Below, piece by piece: positions 18,534-27,610 of a stretch of DNA of 64,000 nt. Position numbers and translations under genes: made by a program. This DNA comes from Rhodopseudomonas palustris (lineage in GTDB: Bacteria; Pseudomonadota; Alphaproteobacteria; Rhizobiales; Xanthobacteraceae). The notes beneath the pieces were generated by a model. That model worked only from the letters and a program-made list of their open reading frames with translations, was not told the origin of the DNA and made no database searches. The stretch covers positions 24,786 through 88,785 of the forward strand of contig NZ_QKQS01000010.1 in NCBI RefSeq assembly GCF_003226555.1, written 5' to 3'. Numbering within the stretch: position 1 is the stretch's first letter; each line of letters begins with the position of its first letter.

Positions 18534-19652
18534 TTGAAAGTGGCAATCGTACACTACTGGTTCGTCGGAATGCGAGGCGGCGAGAAGGTCATTGACGCTC
18601 TCTGCGAACTATACCCGCAGGCTGACATTTTCACTCATGTCTTCGTCCCCGACGCGGTGAGCGACCGGATTCGTGCTCATCGCGTGACGACTTCATTCAT
18701 CAACTCGCTTCCCCGTGCCAGATCGATGTACAAGTCGTACCTGCCACTGATGCCACTGGCCCTTGAGCAATTGGATCTGAGCGGTTACGACCTGATCATC
18801 AGCAGCGAATCCGGGCCCGCCAAGGGGATTATCGCGCCGCCCGATGCACTTCACGTCTGCTACTGCCACACCCCGATGCGATACATCTGGAATATGTACC
18901 ACGACTATCGGAGCGGTGCCGGCAGAATAACGCAATTGTTGATGCCGCCCATGTCTCACTATCTCCGGATGTGGGACGTTTCAGCCGCATCTCGCGTCGA
19001 CAGCTTCATTGCCAATTCCGCGACGGTCGCCGATCGAATAGAGCGATATTATCGCCGCGAGTCTGTCATTATTCATCCGCCCGTTGACACCTCAGCGTTC
19101 ACGCCGATCCTGACATCGCAACTGGGAGACTATTACCTGATGGCTGGCGAACTCGTCGCCTATAAGCGACCCGATCTGGCGGTTCACGCATTCAACCAGA
19201 TCGGCCGGAAATTGGTCGTGATCGGCGGCGGAGACATGCTCGACGAATTGAAGAGGATCGCCGGACCGAACGTGACCGTGATGGGCTCACAGCCATTCGA
19301 AGTCCTGCGCGATTACTACAGTCATTGCCGCGCGCTGATCTTCCCCGGTGAGGAAGATTTCGGCATGGTCCCAGTGGAAGCGATGGCGGCCGGGCGCCCA
19401 GTTGTTGCCTTTGGAAAAGGCGGAGCAACAGAGACCGTGGCACCGGGGCTTTCCGGGGTTTTTTTTCAATCACAGGAGATCGACGCTATCCGCGCGGCTA
19501 TCCTTCAGCTCGATGAGATGGCGATCGATCCGGGCAAGATCTCAAATCATGCTGCTCGGTTCGGCAAACAGGCTTTCTTCAAAGGATTCCGCTCGCACAT
19601 CGACCAGCTGCTGGACTTGAAGTCCGGGACCGTCAGCCGCCTCGAGGCTTAG
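18534..19652 (+). CDS. GT4-family glycosyltransferase
   Basis: 372 aa from a TTG start at 18534. The first residues KVAIVHYWFVGMRGGEKV form the acceptor-domain glycine loop. The C-terminal donor domain shows YLMAGELVAYKRPDLAV near residue 200 and FPGEEDFGMVPVEAMAAGRPVVA near 268 (E-x7-E). HVCYCHTPMRYIWNMYHDYR near 100 is typical of the mannosyl/rhamnosyltransferase subgroup. It would extend the repeat unit. Its stop overlaps the stop of the convergent phosphatase by 4 bp. The TTG start is inferred because the family N-terminus begins exactly there. Confidence 0.9.
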   Translation: MKVAIVHYWFVGMRGGEKVIDALCELYPQADIFTHVFVPDAVSDRIRAHRVTTSFINSLPRARSMYKSYLPLMPLALEQLDLSGYDLIISSESGPAKGIIAPPDALHVCYCHTPMRYIWNMYHDYRSGAGRITQLLMPPMSHYLRMWDVSAASRVDSFIANSATVADRIERYYRRESVIIHPPVDTSAFTPILTSQLGDYYLMAGELVAYKRPDLAVHAFNQIGRKLVVIGGGDMLDELKRIAGPNVTVMGSQPFEVLRDYYSHCRALIFPGEEDFGMVPVEAMAAGRPVVAFGKGGATETVAPGLSGVFFQSQEIDAIRAAILQLDEMAIDPGKISNHAARFGKQAFFKGFRSHIDQLLDLKSGTVSRLEA

Positions 19653-20425
19653 CCTGTCGCCAGCACTGAAAGACCCTCGCGGTCCACGATCAGACATGTC
19701 AGATGCCCCGTGACGAAGGCGCCCGTATCGATATTGATCCTGTTCGACCGCATGTCGATGCGCTGGACGGGCGTGTGGCCATGAACGACCAGTTTTTCGA
19801 AATTCAACGTCGACGACAGAAACTCATCCCGTATCCAGAGAAGGTCGCGTTCTGACTGCCTAGACAATGCAACTCCGGGCTTCACACCAGCATGGGCGAA
19901 GAAGACCTTTCCGCAAGAGAACGAGCTCTGCAGCCCGTTCAGGAATCGAAGATGGGCGTCCGGAAGCCTCTCCCGAAACACCAGTTGCAGTTCAGCAACG
20001 CCGGACTCGGAAAGCACCTTCTTCGGCTCAATTCCGTAAGACACCAACGTCTCTAATCCGCCAAGTCGCCGCATCCAATTCTCGAAAATGGCGACATCGG
20101 TCAGGGATCTGATCGCGACGGCCTCATGGTTTCCGCGGAGAAAGACGAACTCCCTTTCGCTCCCCCTACGAATGAGGCTGTCGATGACATCGCAAGACTT
20201 TGGTCCACGATCGACGTAGTCGCCGAGGAACACGCAGATTGGGCGAACGATGGGGCGCTTCGCCAAGTCATGGTCGATCTTGTGAAACAGCCGATCCATC
20301 AGATCGGCGCGGCCATGCACATCTCCGACAGCATAGATCCGCACCCCTTCCGGTAGAAACGGTAACCAGTGCCCACACTCTCCTGAATGAAAACTCTGTG
20401 CGATCTCCTCGCTCCATCTCGTCAC
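19649..20425 (-). CDS. PPP-family serine/threonine protein phosphatase
   Basis: 258 aa with the full PPP metal-site series: GDVHGRADLMDRL near residue 34, GDYVDRGPKSCDVI near 68, GNHEA near 98, and the His residues in FAHAGVKPG and VVHGHTP. This is the bacterial PrpA/ApaH-like group, which dephosphorylates Ser/Thr/Tyr residues or small phosphoesters using two Mn or Fe ions. Its location just before the tyrosine autokinase gene makes control of EPS phosphorylation possible, but classical Wzb partners belong to another fold. No signal peptide. Confidence 0.9.
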   Translation of the reverse strand: MTRWSEEIAQSFHSGECGHWLPFLPEGVRIYAVGDVHGRADLMDRLFHKIDHDLAKRPIVRPICVFLGDYVDRGPKSCDVIDSLIRRGSEREFVFLRGNHEAVAIRSLTDVAIFENWMRRLGGLETLVSYGIEPKKVLSESGVAELQLVFRERLPDAHLRFLNGLQSSFSCGKVFFAHAGVKPGVALSRQSERDLLWIRDEFLSSTLNFEKLVVHGHTPVQRIDMRSNRINIDTGAFVTGHLTCLIVDREGLSVLATG

Positions 20426-20673
20426 GGCGCTTCAGCCCTTCGTCTACAAACACCGACAGCCGGATTCAACGTATCGCCGCATCGATCTCTCGGGCCGGTC
20501 CCGGCATCGCCATCGAGAATGTAATATCCTTCATACCCACACTGGACTCCATCGGCCTCAGGCTGTTGATCACAATCAACTATAACCGGCGACCATGATT
20601 GAACCTAGGTGCCGTTTCATGTATCTAAGAACTACAAAATTCATTTTGATAAACAATACCTTGGAGTCGTCAG

Positions 20674-21312
20674 ATGGCGAACCGGCTGTGTCGCATTGCG
20701 GTCTTCGGAGCTGTTTCAGCACTTCTTCTCCCCGGCTCCTCGGCCTCGGCCGCCTGCATCAATCCGCCCGTGTCTGAACAGGCAATCGCGCAGTTCAGAT
20801 CAAATCCGGCGGCGCTACTCAACCCAACGACCGATGGTCGTGCGGTGGAGACGGCGGTTCGAGACCTCGTCGCCAGCGACGCGACACTAACTAAGTCGAT
20901 CGTGTCGTTAGCAGCGGGTGCCCCTTCGCGACTCAAGACAGCGATCGCGGCCGGTCTCGCGCAGGCCGCCACTGCGTGCACGACGATAGACGTGCAAGCC
21001 GCCATGTTGATCCAACAAGCAGTCGCCGCACTGCCAGACGGTGAATTCCAGACAACGTTTGCGGCGATCGCTGGCGATCTTTCGACCGCGGCAACAGCAG
21101 CAGCGGCCGCCTCTGCAAGCAGCTCCACCGGAAGCGTCATCATCAAGAATCCAAACCGCTCGGCGCGTGCTGCTCAGGGCCCTGGAGGCGGCGGCGGGGT
21201 TAGTTTGCTCACGCAAATTACGTCTGGCGGGCGAGCCATTGTCGCCGTCGATGGGCCCGCAAGAACCGCTAAGTCGGTTACGTCCGGCGATCCGGTCAGC
21301 GCCACTCGCTAG
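20674..21312 (+). CDS. Exported Ala-rich protein of unknown function
   Basis: 212 aa. A signal peptide is clear: MANRLC, then a hydrophobic helix and SSASAAC. The mature protein is Ala/Thr-rich and predicted helical, with a hydrophobic segment ending in AATAAAAASASSS, then a GGGGG linker and a Ser/Thr-rich tail. A ribosome site TTGGAG lies upstream. It precedes the autokinase gene by 58 bp on the same strand, so it is probably in the EPS export operon. I recognise no family; a periplasmic accessory to polysaccharide export is inference from position only. Confidence 0.75.
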   Translation: MANRLCRIAVFGAVSALLLPGSSASAACINPPVSEQAIAQFRSNPAALLNPTTDGRAVETAVRDLVASDATLTKSIVSLAAGAPSRLKTAIAAGLAQAATACTTIDVQAAMLIQQAVAALPDGEFQTTFAAIAGDLSTAATAAAAASASSSTGSVIIKNPNRSARAAQGPGGGGGVSLLTQITSGGRAIVAVDGPARTAKSVTSGDPVSATR

Positions 21313-21370
21313 GCCGCCCCTGTCAGTCGCACGCTCCGTGTCAACGCCGATGACGGTTTAGGATTTAAGA

Positions 21371-23719
21371 ATGAACTTCGCCGGTCAACCTCTGCAAGAC
21401 GGTAGTCTGCCTCGTATCGGGGCCGGCAAGGACTCGCTTTCCCTGTTGGACATCAGCGATTTCGTCGCGCGGCATTGGCGTTTCATCGGTTTGGTGACCT
21501 TGTTCGTCATTGTGCTCGCGCTAGCCTATCTGGCAGTTGCACCGTCCCGATACACCGCGCAGACCGACATGATTATCGACACCAAGCGCGTTACGTGGAC
21601 CCAATCTGAATTCGCGACAGAGAATCGGATGGTCGAGGATGCTTCGGTCGAGAGCGAGATCGAGACGACAAAATCGGAAAAAGTCGCCCTGCAAGTCATC
21701 CGGAAGCTCCGCTTGAACGAGGATCCCGAATTCATCGGAACCGGCACGGGACTGCGCAGCCGACTCTATCAACTTCTGGAATTGGATCCTCCCATTTCGC
21801 CCCAGCTCACGCCCGGTGAACTCGAGGCACGGGCCCTCTCCAGGGTGAAGGACAACCTTCGGGTCATTCGGCTCGGGCGGTCCTACATCGAGCAAATCTC
21901 CTTCACGTCACTGGTCCCAGAGAAAGCGGCAGCCATCGCAAACGCTTTTGCCGACGCATACATCGAGGATCAGATTCAAGCGAAGTTCGAGGCTACTCGA
22001 CGCGCGAGTGAATGGCTGCAGCAAAGGATCGGAGAACTCCGGCAGCAAGCCAGCGACGCATATCGTGCGGTTCAAGACTTCAAGTCGAGCAACTCCATCA
22101 TCGTGAACGGCGATGGCAAGCTCGCGAGCGACCTGGAGCTCGATCAACTCGGCATCGCGCTCGCGAAGGCTCGCGCCGAAACCAGTCAGGCCAGAGCCAA
22201 GCTCGAACGGATCACGCGCGTTCTGGAACTGCGGCAGGAGAAAGGAAGCACCGAGATTCCCGACCCAGTCGTCACCGACGCCCTCAGCAACCCGGTAATC
22301 ACACGGCTGCGTCAACAGTATCTCGACAATCAGAGCAAGGAAGCCGAATGGAGCTCTCGTTACGGGCCGGACCATCAAGCCGCACGCAATCTTCGATCAG
22401 AAATGGCGAACGTTCGGCAAGCCATCTGGGACGAAATCAGCCGGATCGCTGAAAGCTACCGGAGCGAAGTCCAGATCGCGAAGACTCAGGAGGAGTCGAT
22501 CGACAAGCGGATGATCGAGGTCTTTCAATCCTCGACAGGCACGCGCCAGGCGCAGGTTCATTTGCGGGAACTTGAAACAGCCGCCACTACTTACCGCGGA
22601 ATCTACGAGACCTTCCTCACTCGATTCACTCAGTCGGTTCAACAGCAGTCATTCCCTTCAACCGAGGCAAGAGTCGTCACCCTCGCATTGCCGCCCGCCG
22701 TTCGCAGCTCGCCGAAGACGAATTTGACCCTGGCGCTCGCGACCGTAACGGGGTTGGCATTGGCGATCTTGGCCGCCTTCGCCCGTGACCGGATGAGCCG
22801 TCGGATCCACACACGGGCTCAACTCGAGAGCATTCTGGGCACCAGCTGCCTTGCCATCATCCCCTCCTTCGCGGATCCGACATACTCCTCTCAGGCCGCC
22901 AGCAATTCGTCCCGGGTCTCTCGTGCAGTGAGATATCTTGTGCGCAGGCGGGATAACGCATCGGGACGGCATCGCGAGAGGGGCCAAGCGAATTCTGCCG
23001 CCTTCGAAAAGATCAACGACGTCGCGCCATTCTCGGCGACCGCCGAGGCCTTGCGCCACATCAAGGTTGCTATCGACCTTAGCCCCGGTGGCGGGCGTGT
23101 GATCGGAATCGTGTCGGCCCGCCCAGGAGAGGGCAAGACCACCATCTGCGCTAGTTTTGCGGCGTTTCTTTCGAAGAGCGGCGCGCGAACGCTGCTCATT
23201 GACGGAGACCTGCGCAATCCGTCCCTGAGCCGAACGCTCGGCTACAAGAACAAACGCGGCCTCCTCGAACTCGTCGCCGATCAGCTCCAGCTGAGCGACG
23301 TGGTGGTCACCGACCCAGTCTACGAGTTCGACTTTCTACCATCAGCCACGGAGATGAAGCCGATCAACAGCGCAGACGTGCTCACCTCCCCGTCGATGAA
23401 GCGGATGCTGAAGTCGGCGGCAGGCAATTACGAGTACGTCATCGTCGATCTCCCCCCAATTCTTCCCGTGGTTGATGTGAAGGCCGCAGGGCACCTGTTC
23501 GACGCCTTCATCCTCATTGTGGAATGGGGCGCGACCACGAGTGAGGAGGTCCGAAGCGCGGTTGGCGTTTCTCGCTCGTTGTCGGAGCGATTGCTGGGCG
23601 CCGTCCTCAATAAGACGGACGAAGGCGTCATGCGCCGTCTGGAGGGATACGCGTATCGCAGCCATCACTATTACTATTACGGCGCGCCAGACCACAAAGA
23701 CAAGCAGACAGCAAGCTGA
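21371..23719 (+). CDS. Wzc-like polysaccharide co-polymerase with tyrosine autokinase domain
   Basis: 782 aa. The N-terminal Wzz region has transmembrane helix 1 near 37-57, a large coiled-coil periplasmic domain (about 150-420), and helix 2 near 453-475. The C-terminal BY-kinase has Walker A SARPGEGKTTICASF near 582, Walker A' TLLIDGDLRNPS near 607, and Walker B VIVDLPP near 690. A Tyr cluster in the tail (YAYRSHHYYYYG, about 757-770) is the autophosphorylation site. It controls chain length and export with the Wza-like protein at 29056. It couples by a TGATG overlap to the next gene. Confidence 0.95.
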   Translation: MNFAGQPLQDGSLPRIGAGKDSLSLLDISDFVARHWRFIGLVTLFVIVLALAYLAVAPSRYTAQTDMIIDTKRVTWTQSEFATENRMVEDASVESEIETTKSEKVALQVIRKLRLNEDPEFIGTGTGLRSRLYQLLELDPPISPQLTPGELEARALSRVKDNLRVIRLGRSYIEQISFTSLVPEKAAAIANAFADAYIEDQIQAKFEATRRASEWLQQRIGELRQQASDAYRAVQDFKSSNSIIVNGDGKLASDLELDQLGIALAKARAETSQARAKLERITRVLELRQEKGSTEIPDPVVTDALSNPVITRLRQQYLDNQSKEAEWSSRYGPDHQAARNLRSEMANVRQAIWDEISRIAESYRSEVQIAKTQEESIDKRMIEVFQSSTGTRQAQVHLRELETAATTYRGIYETFLTRFTQSVQQQSFPSTEARVVTLALPPAVRSSPKTNLTLALATVTGLALAILAAFARDRMSRRIHTRAQLESILGTSCLAIIPSFADPTYSSQAASNSSRVSRAVRYLVRRRDNASGRHRERGQANSAAFEKINDVAPFSATAEALRHIKVAIDLSPGGGRVIGIVSARPGEGKTTICASFAAFLSKSGARTLLIDGDLRNPSLSRTLGYKNKRGLLELVADQLQLSDVVVTDPVYEFDFLPSATEMKPINSADVLTSPSMKRMLKSAAGNYEYVIVDLPPILPVVDVKAAGHLFDAFILIVEWGATTSEEVRSAVGVSRSLSERLLGAVLNKTDEGVMRRLEGYAYRSHHYYYYGAPDHKDKQTAS

Positions 23720-24432
23720 TGCGTTCAGATGCTCGTCGGCGTGCGACCGCCAGGCTCGTATCTGTCGCAATCGGTGCAATTGGTGTGTTATGGGCGGTCG
23801 CGAACGTTCACCGAGCTATTGCGATCGATCGCTTTGAAGGTCTGGCCGACCACCTTTTGCGCTTCAAGACATTCGACGACACCTTCAGCTCGGCGGTTCT
23901 GCAAAGCCGATCGGCACATGCGCTAAGTAGCTGCGACGCTCGCGCACAACGTGCGTTAATTATGCTTGAGATCCCGCTCGCTGACGCGGCCCTGCGTGCC
24001 GGAGTGGCCGGCGAGTTCGATCTCAGGAATGGGGATCTCACGAGCCGCGCCAAGAAGATCCTCTCCTGCGCTCCTTCAGATTCTTTCGCTTGGCTGGTGC
24101 TATTTGGCCTAGCAGTGCAGTCTGGACGACTCGGCCCAGACGCCTTCGCCTTACTCGAGCGCTCGTATGAGACGTCCCCGCGCGAGGCCTGGATTGCGGT
24201 TCGCCGGATCTCGATTGCAGCTCCAGTTGCTTCGATGGCGCCGGAAGCAACACGGAGCAAGATCCTTTTCGAATTCCGCCAACTGGTGCGCGATGGATAC
24301 GTGGAGCTGCCAGCACGATCCTATGTGAGGTCTCATCAGGGGGTGCGAGATTTTCTGGATACCGAGGTCAGCCAGCTCGACGTCCACTCTCGGCTTCGCT
24401 TCAAGGCTGCGGTCGCGAATCTCACACATTGA
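23719..24432 (+). CDS. Membrane-anchored protein of unknown function, co-translated with the autokinase
   Basis: 237 aa, start overlapping the autokinase stop (TGATG), which implies translational coupling. One N-terminal helix (about residues 12-30) anchors a mainly helical domain containing several Ala/Leu repeats and a Cys pair (SSCDARAQR, LSCAPSDSF). The layout of short helices recalls TPR-like proteins found in rhizobial EPS clusters, but I cannot assign a family. A scaffold or accessory role in polymer export is inference from the coupling. Confidence 0.82.
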   Translation: MRSDARRRATARLVSVAIGAIGVLWAVANVHRAIAIDRFEGLADHLLRFKTFDDTFSSAVLQSRSAHALSSCDARAQRALIMLEIPLADAALRAGVAGEFDLRNGDLTSRAKKILSCAPSDSFAWLVLFGLAVQSGRLGPDAFALLERSYETSPREAWIAVRRISIAAPVASMAPEATRSKILFEFRQLVRDGYVELPARSYVRSHQGVRDFLDTEVSQLDVHSRLRFKAAVANLTH

Positions 24433-25280
24433 ACGTTGCGAGTTGCGACCGCAATCGCCCAGATCGGCAGATCTCCTACGGCCGCCGCTTCGGCCGGCCA
24501 TGTCTCTTGGCATTCCCTCGGATGCTACGGCTGCCGTATCGGCGTGAAGAACGATGTGATCGCATCTGCTTCGTACGTCCTTCCCCTTGGGTCGCTCATC
24601 CAGCCCCGCACAAATCTCCTTGTGGGCGCCTGCCCAACCACTACCCCGACATACGCACCCGGATATAGTCGGCGGCCAACACCATAAGTGGTGCGCAGAA
24701 CGCAACCACGCGATAGCGCTCGATCTCGTTAGCTCCAGTCAGACGACGTCTAACCATCTGCCCGACACCATTACTCCACCGACCACGTCCTTGTCGAAGA
24801 CCAACCCACACCCGCACGCACGCCCACGCCACAAATCCTCATGAATGGATTGGCGTGTTAGTTAGATCGCATCTACATCTCGCACGCATTTCTTTCAGAC
24901 TGTATTTTGATTCCAGATACAGCGACGTTCGTGCACCCAATCGAACAACAATACAGATTGTAACTGCACAGATTTTGGCGACGATAGAGCCGCGATATAG
25001 GCGCGACCGACATCCCCATAATCGCTGGGGCATCGCTACTTCTGCGACCGATGCACGCTCTTGAGATTGCCTGAGAATGTGTCCACCGACGGACCATGGA
25101 CGAAGAATTTCGAATTGTTGCTCTATACGTCAACAGCACGACCTGCATTAACACGAACTTGCTCCCGCAATACCACGATCAACAGTTTATTCACCAAGCA
25201 CAATTTGATAAGCATTCAATTCAATACGATTTTGAGCGACAGTTTATCTCGACATCTACGGGCAGCCTGAGAGTGCGACG
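24433..25280. other. 848-bp gap, mostly non-coding, low GC on the right
   Basis: The left part (24436-24687) holds a possible degenerate hexapeptide-acyltransferase fragment, listed separately. From about 24840 to 25280 the sequence is AT-rich compared with the rest of the locus and contains no supported gene. This drop in GC is consistent with a promoter region for the sugar transferase at 25281 or with transferred DNA. Confidence 0.5.
24436..24687 (+). pseudogene. Possible remnant of a left-handed beta-helix acyltransferase
   Basis: An 83-codon frame from a TTG contains GCRIGVKNDVIASASYVLP followed by GSLIQPRTNLLVG. This is the spacing of hexapeptide-repeat acyltransferase ends (isoleucine/valine every six residues and a closing LVVG-like turn). 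The upstream repeats expected of a full enzyme (150-200 aa) are absent, and the tail after LLVG is unrelated. It could be chance composition. Listed because such enzymes are common in EPS loci. Confidence 0.22.
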
Positions 25281-25955
25281 ATGGATGGATTGCTGAGAAC
25301 AGACACGGAGCTTGATCTCACAGACAAGGCCCGACCGTCTCCAATCGGTTGCGCCTCCAAGAGGACACTCGACTTCGTCTTGGCGGCGTCCGGCCTTCTG
25401 ATTTTGGCGCCGCTATTACTTCTTTGCTACTTCGCGACGATGATCTCGTCTCCCGGACCCGCGATCTTTCGCCACCGCCGTGTCGGGTTCAACGGGCAAG
25501 CGTTCGATTGCCTCAAGTTTCGAACCATGGCTATCGACGCAAACGAGAGGCTGCAGAGATTGCTGGAGAGCGACGCGAACGCCGCGGAGGAATGGCGACG
25601 AACTCAGAAGCTGCGTCACGACCCACGAATCACTCTGGTCGGAGCGGCGCTTCGAAAATCGAGCCTCGATGAGCTTCCGCAACTCTTCAACGTCCTGAAG
25701 GGCGAAATGAGCATCGTTGGACCGCGCCCGGTCACTGAAGACGAGCTCGGCCGCTACGGACACTGCGCGGCAGAGTACCTGGCGTGCCGTCCTGGATTGA
25801 CAGGTCTTTGGCAGGTGAGCGGTCGCAACACCACGACGTATGACCGTCGTGTGGCGCTGGATTCTTACTACGCGAACAACTGGTCACACCGGCTCGATCT
25901 ACGAATCATCCTGGTCACCATACCGACCCTTCTGACCGCGTATGGCGCATACTGA
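25281..25955 (+). CDS. Initiating sugar-phosphate transferase (undecaprenyl-phosphate hexose-1-P transferase)
   Basis: 224 aa. One helix hairpin (about 35-58, [19 protein letters not shown]) precedes the catalytic domain with [21 protein letters not shown] near 69-89, the [20 protein letters not shown] motif near 130, VGPRPV, and [14 protein letters not shown] near 175. This monotopic PssY/WcaJ C-terminal-domain architecture transfers a hexose-1-phosphate to undecaprenyl phosphate, the first committed step of EPS assembly. The usual N-terminal multi-helix domain of WbaP is absent. Start at the ATG at 25281. Confidence 0.95.
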   Translation: MDGLLRTDTELDLTDKARPSPIGCASKRTLDFVLAASGLLILAPLLLLCYFATMISSPGPAIFRHRRVGFNGQAFDCLKFRTMAIDANERLQRLLESDANAAEEWRRTQKLRHDPRITLVGAALRKSSLDELPQLFNVLKGEMSIVGPRPVTEDELGRYGHCAAEYLACRPGLTGLWQVSGRNTTTYDRRVALDSYYANNWSHRLDLRIILVTIPTLLTAYGAY

Positions 25956-26049
25956 GTCGTTCGCGATCAGGCGGACTGCAGCGTGAACTCGAAGCCGAGG
26001 TGAAACGACAAAAGACCACTGCAACGAACTACTCGGCGAGAACGAAGAC

Positions 26050-26214
26050 GTGAGCACCGATCTGAGCCCCGACACACGACGAAAGAGCGCATTCAGGATC
26101 CTGGTTGCGCTCAACGCGGCAACCTTGTTGGCATGGATTGGATTTCTCGTCATTGGATTGGGCGCCTGGCTGCAAAACGTGGTCACCGTCGTTTGGCTGT
26201 TCTTGTTTGGGTAA
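26050..26214 (+). CDS. Small membrane protein, 54 aa
   Basis: GTG start; product VSTDLSPDTRRKSAFRILVA then a hydrophobic stretch through LLAWIGFLVIGLGAWL and VVTVVWLFLFG, ending at TAA 26212-26214. It has a charged cytoplasmic head followed by one long or two short helices. It sits about 95 bp after the sugar transferase on the same strand. No family recognised. The protein-like hydrophobic pattern and position support a real gene, but the start codon and expression are unproven. Confidence 0.5.
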   Translation: MSTDLSPDTRRKSAFRILVALNAATLLAWIGFLVIGLGAWLQNVVTVVWLFLFG

Positions 26215-26768
26215 ACCGAGCCATCTGGGCGCCAGCTGTCAATTTTCGCTGAGGGTCGGCAGACGACCGGTCACCGGGATCAGGCAGATGCTGCGACGGC
26301 TCAATTGTTGAGAGACCGTCGATTTGCTCCGCCCCGCTTGTCTTAAGGCGCCGGCGGTGCATCAGGCCTAGAGCGACGCTTCTTATCCCGCGGCAGGCGA
26401 TCGGTGCCCGCAGAAGCCGATCGGGTCAACTGAGACGGTCGCGACACCTCAGACAGATCGCCCTCGCCACTGCGCTCGTGTGATGGTCGCGAGGCCCCCA
26501 GAATTGCGTTTGCTGCAACTCGGCAGAGCAGTGCTTCAGCTGAACTTGCTGAATCTGGCTGCTGCTGCGTCATAGGCGCGACCTCGATCGCCGCACCTCT
26601 GTGATCTCCAGGCAGGTTGCCTCTCCTCGCGCCCGACCAACCCGACTCGGAGCACAAGTCCTCCTCCCACACTGATCGTTAACCTCGATCGATAGCCGTT
26701 CGTTTACTTCGTCGATGCATCGTCCGGGCTGGCTATTTGCACAGACGGTCCACGATCAGTTGCATTCG
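26215..26768. other. Intergenic stretch, no supported gene
   Basis: 554 bp. A minus-strand frame of 109 codons (26343-26672) lies here, but its Ser/Arg/Pro-rich product resembles no protein and lacks a ribosome site. An AT-richer patch before 26769 could carry the promoter of the transglutaminase-like gene. Confidence 0.4.
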
Positions 26769-27431
26769 ATGCTGGGTAAGCTGCTCCATTCAACCCTTTC
26801 GCTGGTGGCTACCGTGGCTTTCGTCAGCCCATCGGCTGCACGGCCTGCTACGACCGCGAGCGGCGCTATCCAGACGCTTTCGGAGGCCGCTCCGGCATTG
26901 GCGCCGTTTCAGCATGTTCGGTTCTGCATGCGTTATCCTCACGATTGCTCCTCGGATCTCGAGCAGGCCGACCGTGTCGAACTCTCCCCATCGACGGTCA
27001 AACTGCTGGAAGCCACCAATCGTAACGTGAATGCCCAGATCGCCCCGATCCAAAAGACCTACGGCGCGGATTTGAAGGTCGGCTGGACGATTGGGCCGAA
27101 GGCGGGGGACTGCAACGATTACGCAGTCACCAAGAGGCACCGGCTGATTGAGAGCGGGCTACCTGCACGGGCACTGCGCCTATCGGTGGTGCGGACCCCC
27201 GATCGGATCGGGCACCTCGTGCTCCTGGTATCGACGACGGACGGCGACCTCGTGCTCGACAATCTAACGCCGACCATTCGAACCTGGCAAAACTCCGACT
27301 ATGAATGGATCAAAGTCCAATCGAGCACTGACGCTCGTCTTTGGTTCGACGTCGGCAGGAAGGTCGCGGAGCCGGCCAACCTCAATTCCCGGGCGCTGGC
27401 TCAACTCGCTGCACAGAAGACCGCCAAATAG
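26769..27431 (+). CDS. Periplasmic transglutaminase-like cysteine protein (BTLCP family)
   Basis: 220 aa from the ATG at 26769, which gives a clean signal peptide (MLGKLLHSTLSLVATVAFV, cleavage near SAARPA); an ATG 18 codons upstream is an alternative. The triad is visible: Cys in KAGDCNDYAVTKR near residue 118, His in GHLVLLV near 153, Asp in LVLDNL near 163. Bacterial transglutaminase-like cysteine proteinases are known mainly for periplasmic proteolysis of adhesion and biofilm regulators (LapG-type relatives). FCMRYPHDC near 57 is characteristic of this rhizobial subgroup. It converges on the ligase gene at 27611. Confidence 0.9.
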   Translation: MLGKLLHSTLSLVATVAFVSPSAARPATTASGAIQTLSEAAPALAPFQHVRFCMRYPHDCSSDLEQADRVELSPSTVKLLEATNRNVNAQIAPIQKTYGADLKVGWTIGPKAGDCNDYAVTKRHRLIESGLPARALRLSVVRTPDRIGHLVLLVSTTDGDLVLDNLTPTIRTWQNSDYEWIKVQSSTDARLWFDVGRKVAEPANLNSRALAQLAAQKTAK

Positions 27432-27610
27432 CCGAACTGCAGTGGTTGCCGGACGAGGTCTTGCGAGGAGCCGCGCGGGACCCGAGAGGCCTGTTTCGCT
27501 GCTTCCGAGCAGGGAGCCAAGCCCTCCCCTGGCACCTTTCGGCCTACCAGGTACGAGGCGCACACTCTCGAGAACGGGGTCGCCGGCTGCGAAGGCCAGC
27601 TGAGCCCCCC

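Noticed and set aside
26343..26672. Minus-strand 109-codon frame between EPS genes
   Set aside because: Low-complexity Ser/Arg/Pro product, no ribosome site, no recognisable motif.
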